Assembly (NCBI GenBank): GCA_023255415.1
Contig: JALRIN010000017.1
Location: 1-54,185 of the forward strand
Source of the DNA: Cypionkella sp.
GTDB taxonomy: Bacteria > Pseudomonadota > Alphaproteobacteria > Rhodobacterales > Rhodobacteraceae
DNA length: 54,185 nt
Direction: 5' to 3'
In this document: positions 1 through 9,127 of the stretch, one piece after another
Layout: each line of letters begins with the position of its first letter
Position numbering within the stretch: position 1 is the first letter of the stretch
Translations under genes and position numbers: made by a program
Notes under the pieces: model-generated
What the model was told of the DNA's origin: nothing
The model's database searches: none
What the model saw: only the letters and a program-made list of their open reading frames with translations

Positions 1-190
1 CCTGCTCGATTGGCAGCCAAACCGCGCCTCGGCCAAGGCGATTGGTGCACCAGAGCTAATTGCGCATCTGCGCGGGGAGATCGATTTGGCCACGGCGATT
101 GAGGCTGCGACTTTGGCCAGCCGGCAGTATGCCAAGCGCCAGCGAACCTGGCTGCGGTCGCGGATGAAGGCTTGGCGTGAATTCGGCTAA
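1..190 (+). CDS. miaA: tRNA dimethylallyltransferase, C-terminal fragment (5' end outside window)
   Basis: The last 62 codons of an open frame enter from the left edge and stop at TAA 188-190. The translation contains AKAIGAPELIAHLRGEID and then RQYAKRQRTWLRSR, which match the conserved C-terminal part of MiaA (the AKRQ-TW-R signature). MiaA transfers a dimethylallyl group to the N6 of A37 in tRNAs that read UNN codons. Only the tail is visible, so the catalytic P-loop cannot be checked. The next gene, an AraC-type regulator on the same strand, starts about 120 bases later and has no obvious functional link. Confidence 0.88.
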   Translation, partial: LLDWQPNRASAKAIGAPELIAHLRGEIDLATAIEAATLASRQYAKRQRTWLRSRMKAWREFG

Positions 191-312
191 GCGGTTTGCG
201 CGCTAGGCTGTCTCTTTTGTCGATTCCTGCTCGAAAGAGAGGCAATTACCTCTTTTTCCAGCTTGGGTTCTTCCTCTGGCTCAGAATATGGTTAAACGAA
301 AATGAAAGTTCG

Positions 313-1110
313 ATGATGCCTGTTTCCGCCGCAAGCAAAACCCGTCTGGTCGCGATTCCGCGGCTTGCGGCGTCTGGGCGCTGGCGGGTTGAAGCGATGC
401 GGACGCTGTCAGAGCCCTGTCTGTTGTGGTTCACCAAAGGACAGGGGCGGATCACGGTCTCGGGCATCACCCGCGGCTATACCGCCAACAATGCGATCTT
501 TATTCCTGCAGGCGTGATGCACGGCTTTGAGGTCGGAGCGCAAGTCTTTGGCACTGCAGTGTTTTTCGGCAAAGACAATTTGGAAAATCTTCCCACGGAT
601 GCGCGGCATCTGCGCATTCGTGACGTGCAGGCTCAGCAAGAAATCAACCTGACTTTGGATATGATCCAACGCGAATTGGACAGCAACAACCCCGCACATG
701 ACCGTGCTGCGGGGCATTATCTGGGCCTGCTTGGGGTTTGGCTCGAGCGTCAGAGCGAGAAGGCCGGCGCAGATACCCCGCGCCCGGATGCGGCGCGCCG
801 GCTTGTGGCGCGCTATACCGCTTTGCTGGAGTTGAACTTTCGCCGCGGCGTCTCGGTTGGGGAATTGGCCTGCGAATTGGGCATTACCGCCACCCATCTG
901 ACGCGCTGCTGCCAAGAGACCTGCGGGCGCACGGCGATTGAATTGCTGCAAGATCGCAGGATCTTCGAGGCGCGGCAGTTATTGTCTGATACCGACATGC
1001 CGGTGGGTAAAATTGGCCAGAGTCTGGGCTTTACTTCGCCCGCCTATTTCACCCGCGCGTTTCAACATCGCACGGGGCTGTCGCCCTCGGCCTTTCGCCG
1101 CGCGGCCTAA
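313..1110 (+). CDS. AraC-family transcriptional regulator
   Basis: This 265-residue protein has an N-terminal cupin-like sensor part (roughly residues 15-105, with the stretch IFIPAGVMHGFEV typical of AraC ligand domains). A C-terminal double helix-turn-helix follows (about residues 170-262), ending in the family signature FTSPAYFTRAFQHRTGLSPS. The frame is open upstream to 196, but I prefer the tandem ATG at 313/316 because the domain begins right after it. It lies directly upstream of, and in the same direction as, a five-kilobase ABC importer operon. The 322-base gap between them carries direct and inverted repeats, so the likely target is that operon. The ligand is unknown. Confidence 0.85.
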   Translation: MMPVSAASKTRLVAIPRLAASGRWRVEAMRTLSEPCLLWFTKGQGRITVSGITRGYTANNAIFIPAGVMHGFEVGAQVFGTAVFFGKDNLENLPTDARHLRIRDVQAQQEINLTLDMIQRELDSNNPAHDRAAGHYLGLLGVWLERQSEKAGADTPRPDAARRLVARYTALLELNFRRGVSVGELACELGITATHLTRCCQETCGRTAIELLQDRRIFEARQLLSDTDMPVGKIGQSLGFTSPAYFTRAFQHRTGLSPSAFRRAA

Positions 1111-1329
1111 GCCAAGGCTTTTGCTGCGATTCGCGGAAATTTTGCGCTGCAACGCCGATTTTCCGTGAAGAATGCTGCGGTTGAAAATTCTTATCGGTCG
1201 CCGCTAAGCCCTTATCATACAGGCCCAAGCGCAGGTCGATGTCGCAAATGTTATGCTTTATGACGAATACAAGCGTTGACCTTCGGGCTTAAAAAGTGCC
1301 GAATGCGCTTTGTGAGGGTCGAATGTGTC

Positions 1330-1401
1330 GCACCCAAAACCGAGATGTTTTGCTTGCAAAACTCGCTTGGTTTCTGCGGCGCGGCAGGCTTGCACCCAAA
1401 A
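1330..1401. promoter_or_regulatory. Operator-like array upstream of the ABC importer operon
   Basis: The gene-free stretch 1111-1432 (322 bases) holds no coding frame I can support. It does hold an ordered set of repeats: a direct repeat GCACCCAAAA at 1330-1339 and again at 1392-1401, 62 bases apart (about six helical turns, hence the same DNA face). Between them is an inverted repeat GTTTTGC-TT-GCAAAAC at 1347-1362. AraC-type proteins characteristically bind direct repeats, and the regulator gene is immediately upstream, so this is a plausible operator. No convincing -35/-10 pair was found. The assignment is inference from position and symmetry. Confidence 0.45.
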
Positions 1402-1432
1402 ATCAAAGGCACAGCCTGACAGGGAGATAAGA

Positions 1433-3070
1433 ATGACTGATACCCGCATTATGGCGCATGACATTCATCCAGCGGCACGGATGCATGCTCAAGAAGTTCA
1501 GGATGGCAAACTGAGCCGTCGTGAGTTTATGGCGCGCACCACCTCGCTTGGCGTTTCGGCGGCGGCGGCTTACGGCCTGCTGGGCCTGAAGGCCCCTGCG
1601 ATGGCGCAAGAGGCCAAGGTTGGCGGCGTGCTGCGCTGCGCTATGGAAGTCAAAGCGATGAAAGATCCGCGCACGGCGGACTGGCCACAGATTGCCAACG
1701 TCTATCGTGGCTGGCTGGAATATCTGGTGCAATATAACCCAGATGGCAGCTTTGAAGGCCGCCTTTTGGAAAGCTGGGACGTCAATGCTGACGCCACCGA
1801 ATACACGCTGCATGTGCGCCCAGGCGTGACTTGGAACAACGGCGACGCCTTTACCGCAGACGACGTTGTGCGCATGTTCAATCGTTGGGGCGACGCTTCG
1901 GTTGAAGGCAATGCCATGGCATCGCGCTTCCCCGGTCTGACCGATGAGGCCACCAAGGCAATGCGCGATGGCGCGGTTGTCAAAGTGGACGACATGACGG
2001 TTGTTCTGAAGATGTCAATCTCGGATATCTCGGTGATTGCCTCGATCTCGGATTACCCGGCGGCCGTGGTACACAGCTCTTATGTTGAGGGTTCTGATCC
2101 TGCCAGCAACCCAATCGGTACCGGCCCCTATGTTCCGCAAGAGATCATGGTTGGCCAAAAGGCCGTCTTGGTGCGCGCGCCAAACCACAACTGGTGGGGC
2201 GGCACCGCGCCGCTGGACGAAATCCACTATATCGATTTCGGCACCGATCCATCGGCAATGATCAACCTTGCAGCCTCTGACGAAATCGACGTCAACTACG
2301 AGACCACCGGCGACTTTATCGGTCAGCTGGACGGTCTGGGTTGGAAGAAGATCGAAGCGGTGACAGCTGCGACCATCGTGATCCGGATGAACTCGGCCAA
2401 TGGCGATCTTTACAAAGATAAGGCGGTTCGTCAGGCGATCCAAAAGGCCGTCGATCCAAAAGTGGTCCTAGAGCTGGGCTATAACGGTCTGGGCACCACG
2501 GCAGAAAACCACCATGTCTGCCCGATCCACCCAGAATACGCGAAGATCCCTGCGCAAACCATTGATCCAGCGGGGCTTATGCCTGCATTGGCCGCCGCTG
2601 GCCTTGCCGATACCGAGTTTGAAATCATCTCGCTGGATGACGGCTTTGAAGCCGCCACGACCGATGCTGTGGCAGCCCAGCTGCGCGACGCCGGTGCCAA
2701 GATCAAGCGCACGGTGATGCCGGGGTCGACCTTCTGGAACGATTGGCAGAAATATCCCTTCTCTTCCACCACATGGAACCACCGTCCTCTTGCGGTGCAG
2801 AACATGAACTACGCCTATACTTCGACAGGCTCGTGGAACGAGACCGGCATGGCCAACCCAGAGTTCGACGCAGGCATGCTCAAAGCGCTGTCCTTGGCTG
2901 ATGCCGATGCGCGCCGTGAAGTCATGGTCTCGCTGGAAACCATTCTGCAAGACGAAGGCTATCTGGTTCAGCCTTACTGGCGTTCGCTGTTCCGCCATGC
3001 CAAAGAAGGTGTGACGGTCGATATGCACCCATCGTTTGAACATCACCACTACAAGTGGTCGATGGCGTAA
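1433..3070 (+). CDS. ABC transporter substrate-binding protein, family 5 (peptide/opine type), Tat-exported
   Basis: This 545-residue periplasmic solute receptor belongs to the DppA/OppA family. A twin-arginine signal lies at residues 28-33 (SRREFM), followed by a hydrophobic stretch and an AMA cleavage motif near residue 58. The export signal is preceded by an unusually long n-region. The body shows family features such as LLESWDVNADATEYTLHVRP and GTGPY. The start at 1433 is chosen because GGGAGA sits just upstream and the signal peptide falls into place; the frame itself is open further upstream to 1325. It heads an operon with two permeases and a fused ATPase. The substrate cannot be read from sequence; peptides, opines or similar polar amino compounds are all possible. 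Confidence 0.9.
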   Translation: MTDTRIMAHDIHPAARMHAQEVQDGKLSRREFMARTTSLGVSAAAAYGLLGLKAPAMAQEAKVGGVLRCAMEVKAMKDPRTADWPQIANVYRGWLEYLVQYNPDGSFEGRLLESWDVNADATEYTLHVRPGVTWNNGDAFTADDVVRMFNRWGDASVEGNAMASRFPGLTDEATKAMRDGAVVKVDDMTVVLKMSISDISVIASISDYPAAVVHSSYVEGSDPASNPIGTGPYVPQEIMVGQKAVLVRAPNHNWWGGTAPLDEIHYIDFGTDPSAMINLAASDEIDVNYETTGDFIGQLDGLGWKKIEAVTAATIVIRMNSANGDLYKDKAVRQAIQKAVDPKVVLELGYNGLGTTAENHHVCPIHPEYAKIPAQTIDPAGLMPALAAAGLADTEFEIISLDDGFEAATTDAVAAQLRDAGAKIKRTVMPGSTFWNDWQKYPFSSTTWNHRPLAVQNMNYAYTSTGSWNETGMANPEFDAGMLKALSLADADARREVMVSLETILQDEGYLVQPYWRSLFRHAKEGVTVDMHPSFEHHHYKWSMA

Positions 3071-3182
3071 ACGAAAGCGGCCACGGGCGGGTCTTGCCGC
3101 CTGCCCGTGGCAACCATCCGACTGCATATAAAAATAAGCCTGCAGCGGCGGCCAATCGCATTGGCACAGAGGGGAACCATCG

Positions 3183-4268
3183 ATGTTAAAGTTTTTGATC
3201 AGGCGCATCAGCGTCATGATTTTTACGGCACTTGTTTTGACATTCTTGGTCTTTTTCCTGACCAACCTGCCGCCAAACCTCGAAAAATTAGCCCGTTCCG
3301 AAGGCTCGGTCCGTATGACAGATGAAGCGGTCGCAAGCTGGATCGTCGAGAACGGCCACGGCGGTCCGCTGCTGGGACGCTATGCCGAGTGGCTGGGCAT
3401 TGCGCCTGGCTGGACACTAACAGATGAAAAAGGCGTGACACGTGGCCGTTGCATTGATGTCTATGCCGAGGCTGGATCTGCGCCAACCTTCTGCGGAATT
3501 TTGCAGGGCAATTGGGGGATTTCGACCTTTGCCAAGGAACCTGTGGGCGATGTGCTGAGCCGGTCTTTGGGCGCAACCGGCTGGCTGATGTTCTGGGTGA
3601 TGATGGTGATGGTGCCCGCGTCTTTGATGATCGGGATCCTGTCTGGCATGCGTGAAGGCGCGCGCACAGACCGCGTGCTCTCAGTCTTTTCCATCGCCAG
3701 CACCGCCACCCCTGAATATGTCTCGGGCGTGATCTTGCTGGCGGTTTTTGCTTCGGTCAACGCAGGCCTATCGCCGCTGCTGCGCGAATGGGGCCTGCTG
3801 TCGGATCGCACCCTGTTTTATGGCACCGCCACTTCGGCGATGGATAAGATCACCTTTTGGAATTTCGCTTTGCCGGTGATGACCATAGCGCTTTACGGCA
3901 TTGGCTATATCTCGCGGATGACCCGCGCCTCGATGACCGAGGTGATGACGCAGCAATATATCCGCACCGCGCGGCTGAAAGGCGTGCGCTTTCGCGATGT
4001 GGTGCTGCGCCATGCCCTGCGCAATGCGCTGATCGCGCCCTTTACGGTGATCATGCTGCAATTCCCATGGCTGCTGAACGGCGTGGTGATCACCGAACTT
4101 CTGTTCAACTACAAAGGCTTCGGCTGGACGCTTGTGCAGGCCGCTGGCAATAATGATATTGATTTGCTGTTGGGCTGCTCGGTTGTCGCCGTCCTCGTCG
4201 TTCTGATCACCCAGCTGATTTCGGATATCGGCTATGTTTTCCTGAACCCCCGTATCCGGCTGGCATGA
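3183..4268 (+). CDS. ABC transporter permease, DppB/OppB type
   Basis: This 361-residue inner-membrane permease has an N-terminal membrane helix of the family form (RRISVMIFTALVLTFLVFF) and a periplasmic insertion of about 100 residues. The BPD-type transmembrane domain follows, containing the ATPase-contacting EAA loop (around TARLKGVRFRDVVLRHALRN). AGGGGAAC just upstream of the ATG is a reasonable ribosome site. It lies 112 bases after the binding-protein gene and only 5 bases before the second permease, so it forms the first half of the heterodimeric channel. The first periplasmic segment is longer than in textbook DppB, as in many alphaproteobacterial peptide/opine systems. Confidence 0.9.
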   Translation: MLKFLIRRISVMIFTALVLTFLVFFLTNLPPNLEKLARSEGSVRMTDEAVASWIVENGHGGPLLGRYAEWLGIAPGWTLTDEKGVTRGRCIDVYAEAGSAPTFCGILQGNWGISTFAKEPVGDVLSRSLGATGWLMFWVMMVMVPASLMIGILSGMREGARTDRVLSVFSIASTATPEYVSGVILLAVFASVNAGLSPLLREWGLLSDRTLFYGTATSAMDKITFWNFALPVMTIALYGIGYISRMTRASMTEVMTQQYIRTARLKGVRFRDVVLRHALRNALIAPFTVIMLQFPWLLNGVVITELLFNYKGFGWTLVQAAGNNDIDLLLGCSVVAVLVVLITQLISDIGYVFLNPRIRLA

Positions 4269-4273
4269 GGTAG

Positions 4274-5443
4274 ATGATGCAAGACGCACTTTCCTGGGGC
4301 GGGATTATCCTGCGCATTCTGCAACAGTTCCTACCGGTCTGGATTGCTCTGATTGCCACCTTCGCGCTGTCTCTGCGCTTCAAGCGCCACCTTGGCCTGT
4401 TTGGAAAATTGTTCGACAGCCCAGTTGGCATGATCGGGCTTGCGCTGGTGCTGTTTTGGGTCTTCACGGCGTTGTTCGCCAATATGATCATCACCATGGA
4501 CCCGATCGGGCAATTTGGCCGCACCAAAAACCCGCTGCCCGGCTTGCCGCTGACAGGGGTTGATAATCCGCCCTATCCCTATTTCTTGCTTGGCGGCGAT
4601 CATCTGGCCCGCGATGTGTTCTCGCGCATGGTGATGGGCGCGCGCGAAGTGCTGAAAATTGCCCCCTTTGCCACCGCCTTCGCCTTTATGGTCGGCGTCA
4701 CTCTGGGCCTGCCTGCAGGCTATTTTGGCGGCAAGCTTGATACGGCGCTGTCCTTTCTGGCCAACCTGGTGCTGGCCTTCCCGGTGATTTTGCTTTTCTA
4801 CCTGCTGGTCACCCCCGAAATCCGTGACACTGGCATTCCGGTCTATCTCGCAGCCGTGCTGTTCATCTTTCCAGTGATCTTCACCTGCACGGTGCTAAAT
4901 TCACGCTTTCACACCGACCCGCCGAAACGAAACCTGATGATCGGCGTCACTTTGGTGATCGGGCTTTGGGCCTATTCCGGCCTTGCTTTCAACCTCGACC
5001 CACTGGGCGTCTGGTCGATGGGGCCTAACCTGCTCAACGTCTTTGTCTCGGTGGTCTTTGTCAACGCGCCGACGGTGTTTCGCATCGTGCGCGGCCTCGT
5101 GCTCGATATCAAAGCCCGCGACTATGTTGCCGCCGGCCAAACCCGCGGCGAAAGTGCTTGGTATATCATGCTCTGGGAAATCCTGCCCAATGCCCGCGGC
5201 CCGCTGATCGTCGATTTCTGCCTGCGCATCGGCTATACCACCATCCTGCTTGGCACGCTTGGCTTCTTCGGCCTTGGCGTGACGCCCGAGTCCCCCGACT
5301 GGGGCTCGACCATCAACGCTGGCCGCAAGCTGCTGCTGCTCTACCCCCATGCCGCCATCGTGCCCGCCCTTGCCCTGATGAGCCTCGTGCTTGGCCTCAA
5401 TCTTCTGGCAGATGGCCTGCGCGAAGAAAGCCTGAAGGACTGA
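4274..5443 (+). CDS. ABC transporter permease, DppC/OppC type
   Basis: This 389-residue integral membrane protein is the second channel subunit. After an N-terminal pair of helices there is a periplasmic stretch with DHLARDVFSRMVMGAREVL, the DppC-type segment that precedes the BPD_transp_1 domain. An EAA-like loop (DYVAAGQTRGESAWYIMLWE) and a C-terminal LGLNLLADGLRE, typical of DppC, follow. A tandem ATG (4274/4277) follows the stop of the first permease by 5 bases, which indicates translational coupling. It is longer than E. coli DppC (about 300 residues) because of extra N-terminal and central segments. A copy of the dispersed intergenic repeat separates it from the ATPase gene. Confidence 0.9.
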   Translation: MMQDALSWGGIILRILQQFLPVWIALIATFALSLRFKRHLGLFGKLFDSPVGMIGLALVLFWVFTALFANMIITMDPIGQFGRTKNPLPGLPLTGVDNPPYPYFLLGGDHLARDVFSRMVMGAREVLKIAPFATAFAFMVGVTLGLPAGYFGGKLDTALSFLANLVLAFPVILLFYLLVTPEIRDTGIPVYLAAVLFIFPVIFTCTVLNSRFHTDPPKRNLMIGVTLVIGLWAYSGLAFNLDPLGVWSMGPNLLNVFVSVVFVNAPTVFRIVRGLVLDIKARDYVAAGQTRGESAWYIMLWEILPNARGPLIVDFCLRIGYTTILLGTLGFFGLGVTPESPDWGSTINAGRKLLLLYPHAAIVPALALMSLVLGLNLLADGLREESLKD

Positions 5444-5446
5444 TGG

Positions 5447-5495
5447 CTTTCATCTTGGCGAAAATATCCTGGGGGTCCGGGGGCAAAGCCCCCGG
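5447..5495 (+). repeat. Dispersed intergenic repeat, copy 1, with GC-rich hairpin
   Basis: The core CTTTCATCTTGGCGAAAATA begins at 5447 and is followed by TCC and a G run. Next comes a perfect 8-bp hairpin CCGGGGGC-AAA-GCCCCCGG (5477-5495). The same core recurs near 13612, 13640, 32930, 32984, 45198 and 51672. It sits inside the ABC operon between the second permease and the ATPase, where the hairpin could affect mRNA stability or relative expression rather than terminate; there is no T run. Confidence 0.75.
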
Positions 5496-5525
5496 TCCCG
5501 CCCCCTCAACCCGCGCGAGGCTACT

Positions 5526-7613
5526 ATGACCGATACCCCTTGGGACCCGTCGATGCCGATCCTCGAGATCGACCAGCTCTCGATCTCCTTCTTCACCCGC
5601 ATGCGCGAAATCCCGGCCGTGATGGATTTCTCTTGCAAGGTGATGCCAGGCGAGGCGATGGGGCTGGTCGGCGAATCCGGCTGCGGCAAATCCACCGTCG
5701 CCCTTGGGGTGATGCGCGATCTGGGCAAAAACGGCCGCATCACCGGCGGCAGCATCCGCTTCAAGGGCCGCGAGCTGACGACCATGAGCGAAGAACAGCT
5801 GCGCCAGCTGCGCGGCTCTGAAATCGCGATGATCTACCAAGAGCCGATGGCCTCGCTGAACCCGGCGATGAAAATCGGCGCGCAATTGATCGAAGTGCCG
5901 ATGATCCACCAAGGCATGGGCCGCGCCGAGGCGATGGCGCTGGCACGTCAAATCGTCGAAGACGTGCGCCTGCCCGACCCTGACCGCATCTTGCAGGCCT
6001 TCCCGCATCAGCTCTCGGGTGGCCAGCAACAGCGTATCGTCATCGCCATGGCGCTGATGTCAAAGCCAGCGCTGCTGATCTTGGATGAACCCACCACTGC
6101 GCTGGATGTCACCGTCGAGGCAGGCATCGTCGATCTGGTCAAGGATCTGGGCCGCAAATATGGCACTTCGATGCTGTTTATCAGCCACAACCTTGGCCTG
6201 ATCTTAGATGTCTGCGACCGGCTTTGCGTGATGTATTCCGGCGAAGCGGTCGAGACCGGCAATGTCGCCCAAGTCTTTGACAAAATGCGCCATCCCTATA
6301 CCCAAGCGCTGTTTCGCTCGATCCCATTGCCCACCGCGCATAAAACCTCGCGGCCTTTGGTGGCGATCCCCGGCAATTTCCCACTGCCGCATGAACGGCC
6401 CACTGGCTGCAACTTTGGCCCACGCTGCGATTACTTTGTCAAAGGCCGCTGCGATCAGGCCGATGTGCGCATGTCCCCCCTGCCCGAGGATGACCGCCAC
6501 GCCAGCCGCTGCCTGCGCTGGTCCGAGATTGATTGGGACGCCCCCTTGGCCAAGGTGGTGACCAAGGAAAAAGCCGCCATCGGCGAGGTCGTCTTGAAGA
6601 TGGAGGATCTGAAGAAGTATTATTCTGTCTCCTCTGGCAGCTTTGGCGGTGGCGATGAAAAAGTCGTCAAAGCCAATGAAACTCTGACATTCGAAGCACG
6701 CGCGGGCGAAACGCTGGCGATTGTCGGCGAATCTGGCTGTGGCAAATCCACCTTCGCCAAGGTGTTGATGGGGCTTGAAACCGCCACCTCGGGTTCGATC
6801 CGACTGTTTGACGAAAACGTGCAATCGACCCCTATTCAGCAGCGCAACACTGATACGGTGTCCAGCGTGCAGATGGTGTTTCAAAACCCCTTTGACACCC
6901 TGAACCCTTCGATGACAGTGGGGCGCCAGATCATCCGTGCGCTCGAGATCTTCAAGCAGGGCAGCTCGGACAGCGAGCGTCATGCCCGCATGCTCGAGCT
7001 GATGGATCTGGTCAAACTGCCGCGCGCCTTTGCGGATCGGATGCCACGCCAGCTTTCGGGCGGGCAAAAGCAGCGCGTCGGCATTGCCCGCGCCTTTGCC
7101 GGTGGCGCCAAGGTTGTGGTGGCTGACGAACCGGTCTCGGCGCTGGACGTCTCGGTTCAGGCGGCGGTCACCGATCTTTTGATGGACATTCAGCGCGAGA
7201 ATGGCACCACTTTGCTGTTCATCAGCCATGATCTGTCGATCGTGCGCTATCTGTCAGATCGGGTGATGGTGATGTATCTGGGCCATGTGGTCGAAATGGG
7301 CACCACCGATCAGGTGTTCCAGCCGCCCTATCACCCCTATACCGAGGCGCTTTTGTCGGCGGTACCGATTGCCGATACCCGGGTGATCCGCAAACGCATC
7401 GTGCTGGAAGGCGACATCCCCTCGGCGATGAACCCGCCCCCCGGCTGCCCGTTCCAAACTCGCTGCCGCTGGAAGGATCAGGTGCCAAACGGGCTTTGCG
7501 ACCGCGAGATGCCGCCCGTGCGCCAGCTACAAGGCGCGCATCAGATCAAATGCCACCTCTCGGATGAGATTTTGGCCGGGATGGAGCATGTGATCAAACT
7601 GGCGGGCGAATAA
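5526..7613 (+). CDS. Fused ABC transporter ATP-binding protein (DppD-DppF type, two ATPase domains)
   Basis: This 695-residue cytoplasmic protein joins two complete ATPase cassettes. Cassette 1 has Walker A GESGCGKST (residues 49-57), signature LSGGQQQR and Walker B ILDEPTTALD. Cassette 2 repeats GESGCGKST, LSGGQKQR and VADEPVSALD. Each is followed by the oligopeptide-transporter C-terminal extension with conserved cysteines (GCNFGPRC and GCPFQTRC). In most dipeptide importers these are two genes; the fusion gives one polypeptide able to power the asymmetric permease pair. All catalytic motifs are intact in both halves. It is the last gene of the importer operon, followed by a convergent lytic transglycosylase. 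Confidence 0.93.
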   Translation: MTDTPWDPSMPILEIDQLSISFFTRMREIPAVMDFSCKVMPGEAMGLVGESGCGKSTVALGVMRDLGKNGRITGGSIRFKGRELTTMSEEQLRQLRGSEIAMIYQEPMASLNPAMKIGAQLIEVPMIHQGMGRAEAMALARQIVEDVRLPDPDRILQAFPHQLSGGQQQRIVIAMALMSKPALLILDEPTTALDVTVEAGIVDLVKDLGRKYGTSMLFISHNLGLILDVCDRLCVMYSGEAVETGNVAQVFDKMRHPYTQALFRSIPLPTAHKTSRPLVAIPGNFPLPHERPTGCNFGPRCDYFVKGRCDQADVRMSPLPEDDRHASRCLRWSEIDWDAPLAKVVTKEKAAIGEVVLKMEDLKKYYSVSSGSFGGGDEKVVKANETLTFEARAGETLAIVGESGCGKSTFAKVLMGLETATSGSIRLFDENVQSTPIQQRNTDTVSSVQMVFQNPFDTLNPSMTVGRQIIRALEIFKQGSSDSERHARMLELMDLVKLPRAFADRMPRQLSGGQKQRVGIARAFAGGAKVVVADEPVSALDVSVQAAVTDLLMDIQRENGTTLLFISHDLSIVRYLSDRVMVMYLGHVVEMGTTDQVFQPPYHPYTEALLSAVPIADTRVIRKRIVLEGDIPSAMNPPPGCPFQTRCRWKDQVPNGLCDREMPPVRQLQGAHQIKCHLSDEILAGMEHVIKLAGE

Positions 7614-7655
7614 TACTGTGTCCAGCCCTTGGGGTGGGCGCAAATGGCGCGGGCC

Positions 7656-8267
7656 TTAGCCCAAAATGGCTTTGACGTATTTGACAGTTTCGTCATAGGG
7701 CGGGATACCACCATGTTTTTCAACGGCTTGCGGGCCGGCATTGTAGGCCGCAAGCGCCAGCCGCCAGCTGCCAAAGCGGTCATACATCATCCGCAAATAG
7801 CGCGCGCCGCCATCCAGATTGTCTACGGGATCATTGATATCGACGCCCAAATGCTGCGCGGTTTCGGGCATCAGCTGTGCAAGGCCTTTGGCGCCTTTTG
7901 GCGATTGCGCGGACTCGTTCCAACCGCTTTCCTGCTGGATCAGCCGCAAAAAGGTATCTTCGGGAATGCCATGTTTGCGCGCAGCCGTGCGCGCCTTTTG
8001 TAGATAGGCCCCCTTATATTTGCCCGAGAACCGTGCAGGCACCGGATCAAAGGTCGAGCCGCGGTTTGACGAAGGCTTCAGGCGGGCGGAATTGTCATAT
8101 TGCCTTGCAAGCTTGCCGTCCAGCAGGGCCATCTGCGTGCGCATCAGCGCGGTTTTCGAGGCCTTTGCCCCCGACAGCCGCAGACCCTCGGCGGCAAGGG
8201 CTGTGGGGCCCGCCGCCATCACTGCGATAATCACCGCCGATTTCAAGGCTTTACGAAAGGCGCGCAT
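7656..8267 (-). CDS. Lytic transglycosylase, SLT-domain (periplasmic)
   Basis: This 203-residue protein has a Sec signal (about residues 5-26, ending TALAAEG) and a C-terminal SLT/GEWL domain. The catalytic glutamate lies in LIQQESGWNESAQSPKGAKG, followed by GLAQLMPETA and the family motif ALAAYNAGPQAV. Such enzymes cleave the MurNAc-GlcNAc bond of peptidoglycan with formation of 1,6-anhydro-MurNAc. GGAG lies just upstream of the ATG. The gene is downstream of, and on the same strand as, a LuxR-type regulator gene; the gap is about 80 bases, so co-transcription is possible. Confidence 0.9.
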   Translation of the reverse strand: MRAFRKALKSAVIIAVMAAGPTALAAEGLRLSGAKASKTALMRTQMALLDGKLARQYDNSARLKPSSNRGSTFDPVPARFSGKYKGAYLQKARTAARKHGIPEDTFLRLIQQESGWNESAQSPKGAKGLAQLMPETAQHLGVDINDPVDNLDGGARYLRMMYDRFGSWRLALAAYNAGPQAVEKHGGIPPYDETVKYVKAILG

Positions 8268-8347
8268 CCGTCTCCTGCAGGCATTACCAAAGGTTGCGTG
8301 ACGTTAACGGATATGAACTGCCAAAGCCAGTGCCCTGACGCCGCAGG

Positions 8348-8908
8348 CTAAACCACCTCGGCCAAGCTTTGCCGATCGGCGGCATTGCCCAGCAAGGGCG
8401 CGGCGAACAGATCTTCCACCAGCAGGCTGACCAATTGCGCCCGCCCCGAGACCCCGGCCTTACGGTAGATCGCATTCAGATGGGTTTTCACCGTGCCTTC
8501 TGCCGAGCCGCGCAGCTGCGCGACCTCGGTGATCGAAAAGCCTTTGATGGTAAAGGCCGCCACATCGCATTCCGAAGGCGTCAGATCCCATTCGCGGAAA
8601 TAGCGCCGCATGATGGCGTCAATAGCGCCTGCCGCCACACTCAGCCCGCGCGCCATATCGGCCTGTTTGCGCCGCATCTGTAACAAAAGCCGCCCCTCGA
8701 CCACCATGCCAAGGCACAGGCCCAAGGTGGCACACAATTCGGGCAACATGCCAAGGCTGAACAGCCTTTTGCCGCCATCGCTGGTGGCCTCGTTGATAAC
8801 GTCGATCCCCAGAACCAGCGTGCACAGGATCTGAAAGCCAATCAAAGCCATCAGCCGCCCGCCCGCGTCGCGCCCCAGCTTGCGCATCATCGCCCCGAAT
8901 CTTTGCAT
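8348..8908 (-). CDS. Membrane-anchored LuxR-type HTH regulator
   Basis: This 186-residue protein starts with two predicted membrane helices (about residues 18-37 and 50-68), then a linker with an RMRRK-like basic patch. A LuxR/GerE helix-turn-helix ends the protein (about residues 105-165: LTPSECDVAAFTIKGFSITE, then GTVKTHLNAIYRKAGV). There is no receiver or autoinducer domain, so the signal probably comes through the membrane part. It is divergent from ssb. Targets are unknown; the downstream lytic transglycosylase hints at an envelope role, but that is a guess. Confidence 0.8.
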   Translation of the reverse strand: MQRFGAMMRKLGRDAGGRLMALIGFQILCTLVLGIDVINEATSDGGKRLFSLGMLPELCATLGLCLGMVVEGRLLLQMRRKQADMARGLSVAAGAIDAIMRRYFREWDLTPSECDVAAFTIKGFSITEVAQLRGSAEGTVKTHLNAIYRKAGVSGRAQLVSLLVEDLFAAPLLGNAADRQSLAEVV

Positions 8909-8951
8909 GCCCTGCCTGCCACTGCACCTGTTACCTGGCCTAGCTATCCGC

Positions 8952-8968
8952 TTTTGCCCTGGGCAAAA
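8952..8968. promoter_or_regulatory. Inverted repeat in the luxR-type/ssb divergent region
   Basis: TTTTGCCC-T-GGGCAAAA is a perfect 8-bp inverted repeat with a single-base centre. It lies 43 bases upstream of the regulator's start on the minus strand and 160 bases upstream of ssb. With so short a centre it is better read as a protein-binding site than as a terminator. An alphaproteobacterial LexA box (GTTC-N7-GTTC) was looked for upstream of ssb and not seen. Confidence 0.35.
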
Positions 8969-9127
8969 AGGCCATCGCTGTGGACTGCGACACCAAAACG
9001 CGGGCCCACGCAGTCTGGTTGCGGGGGCAAAGCGAGCAGGCTATAGGAGGGGTAAAGGTTTTGTTAACCACATTCGGCAATGCTGCCGAGAACTCACGAC
9101 ATCAGAAAACCAATTACGGAGTGCGAT

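Noticed and set aside
6204..7229. A 341-codon open frame antisense to the fused ABC ATPase
   Set aside because: It lies wholly within the conserved second half of the ATPase gene, lacks motifs and has shadow-type composition.
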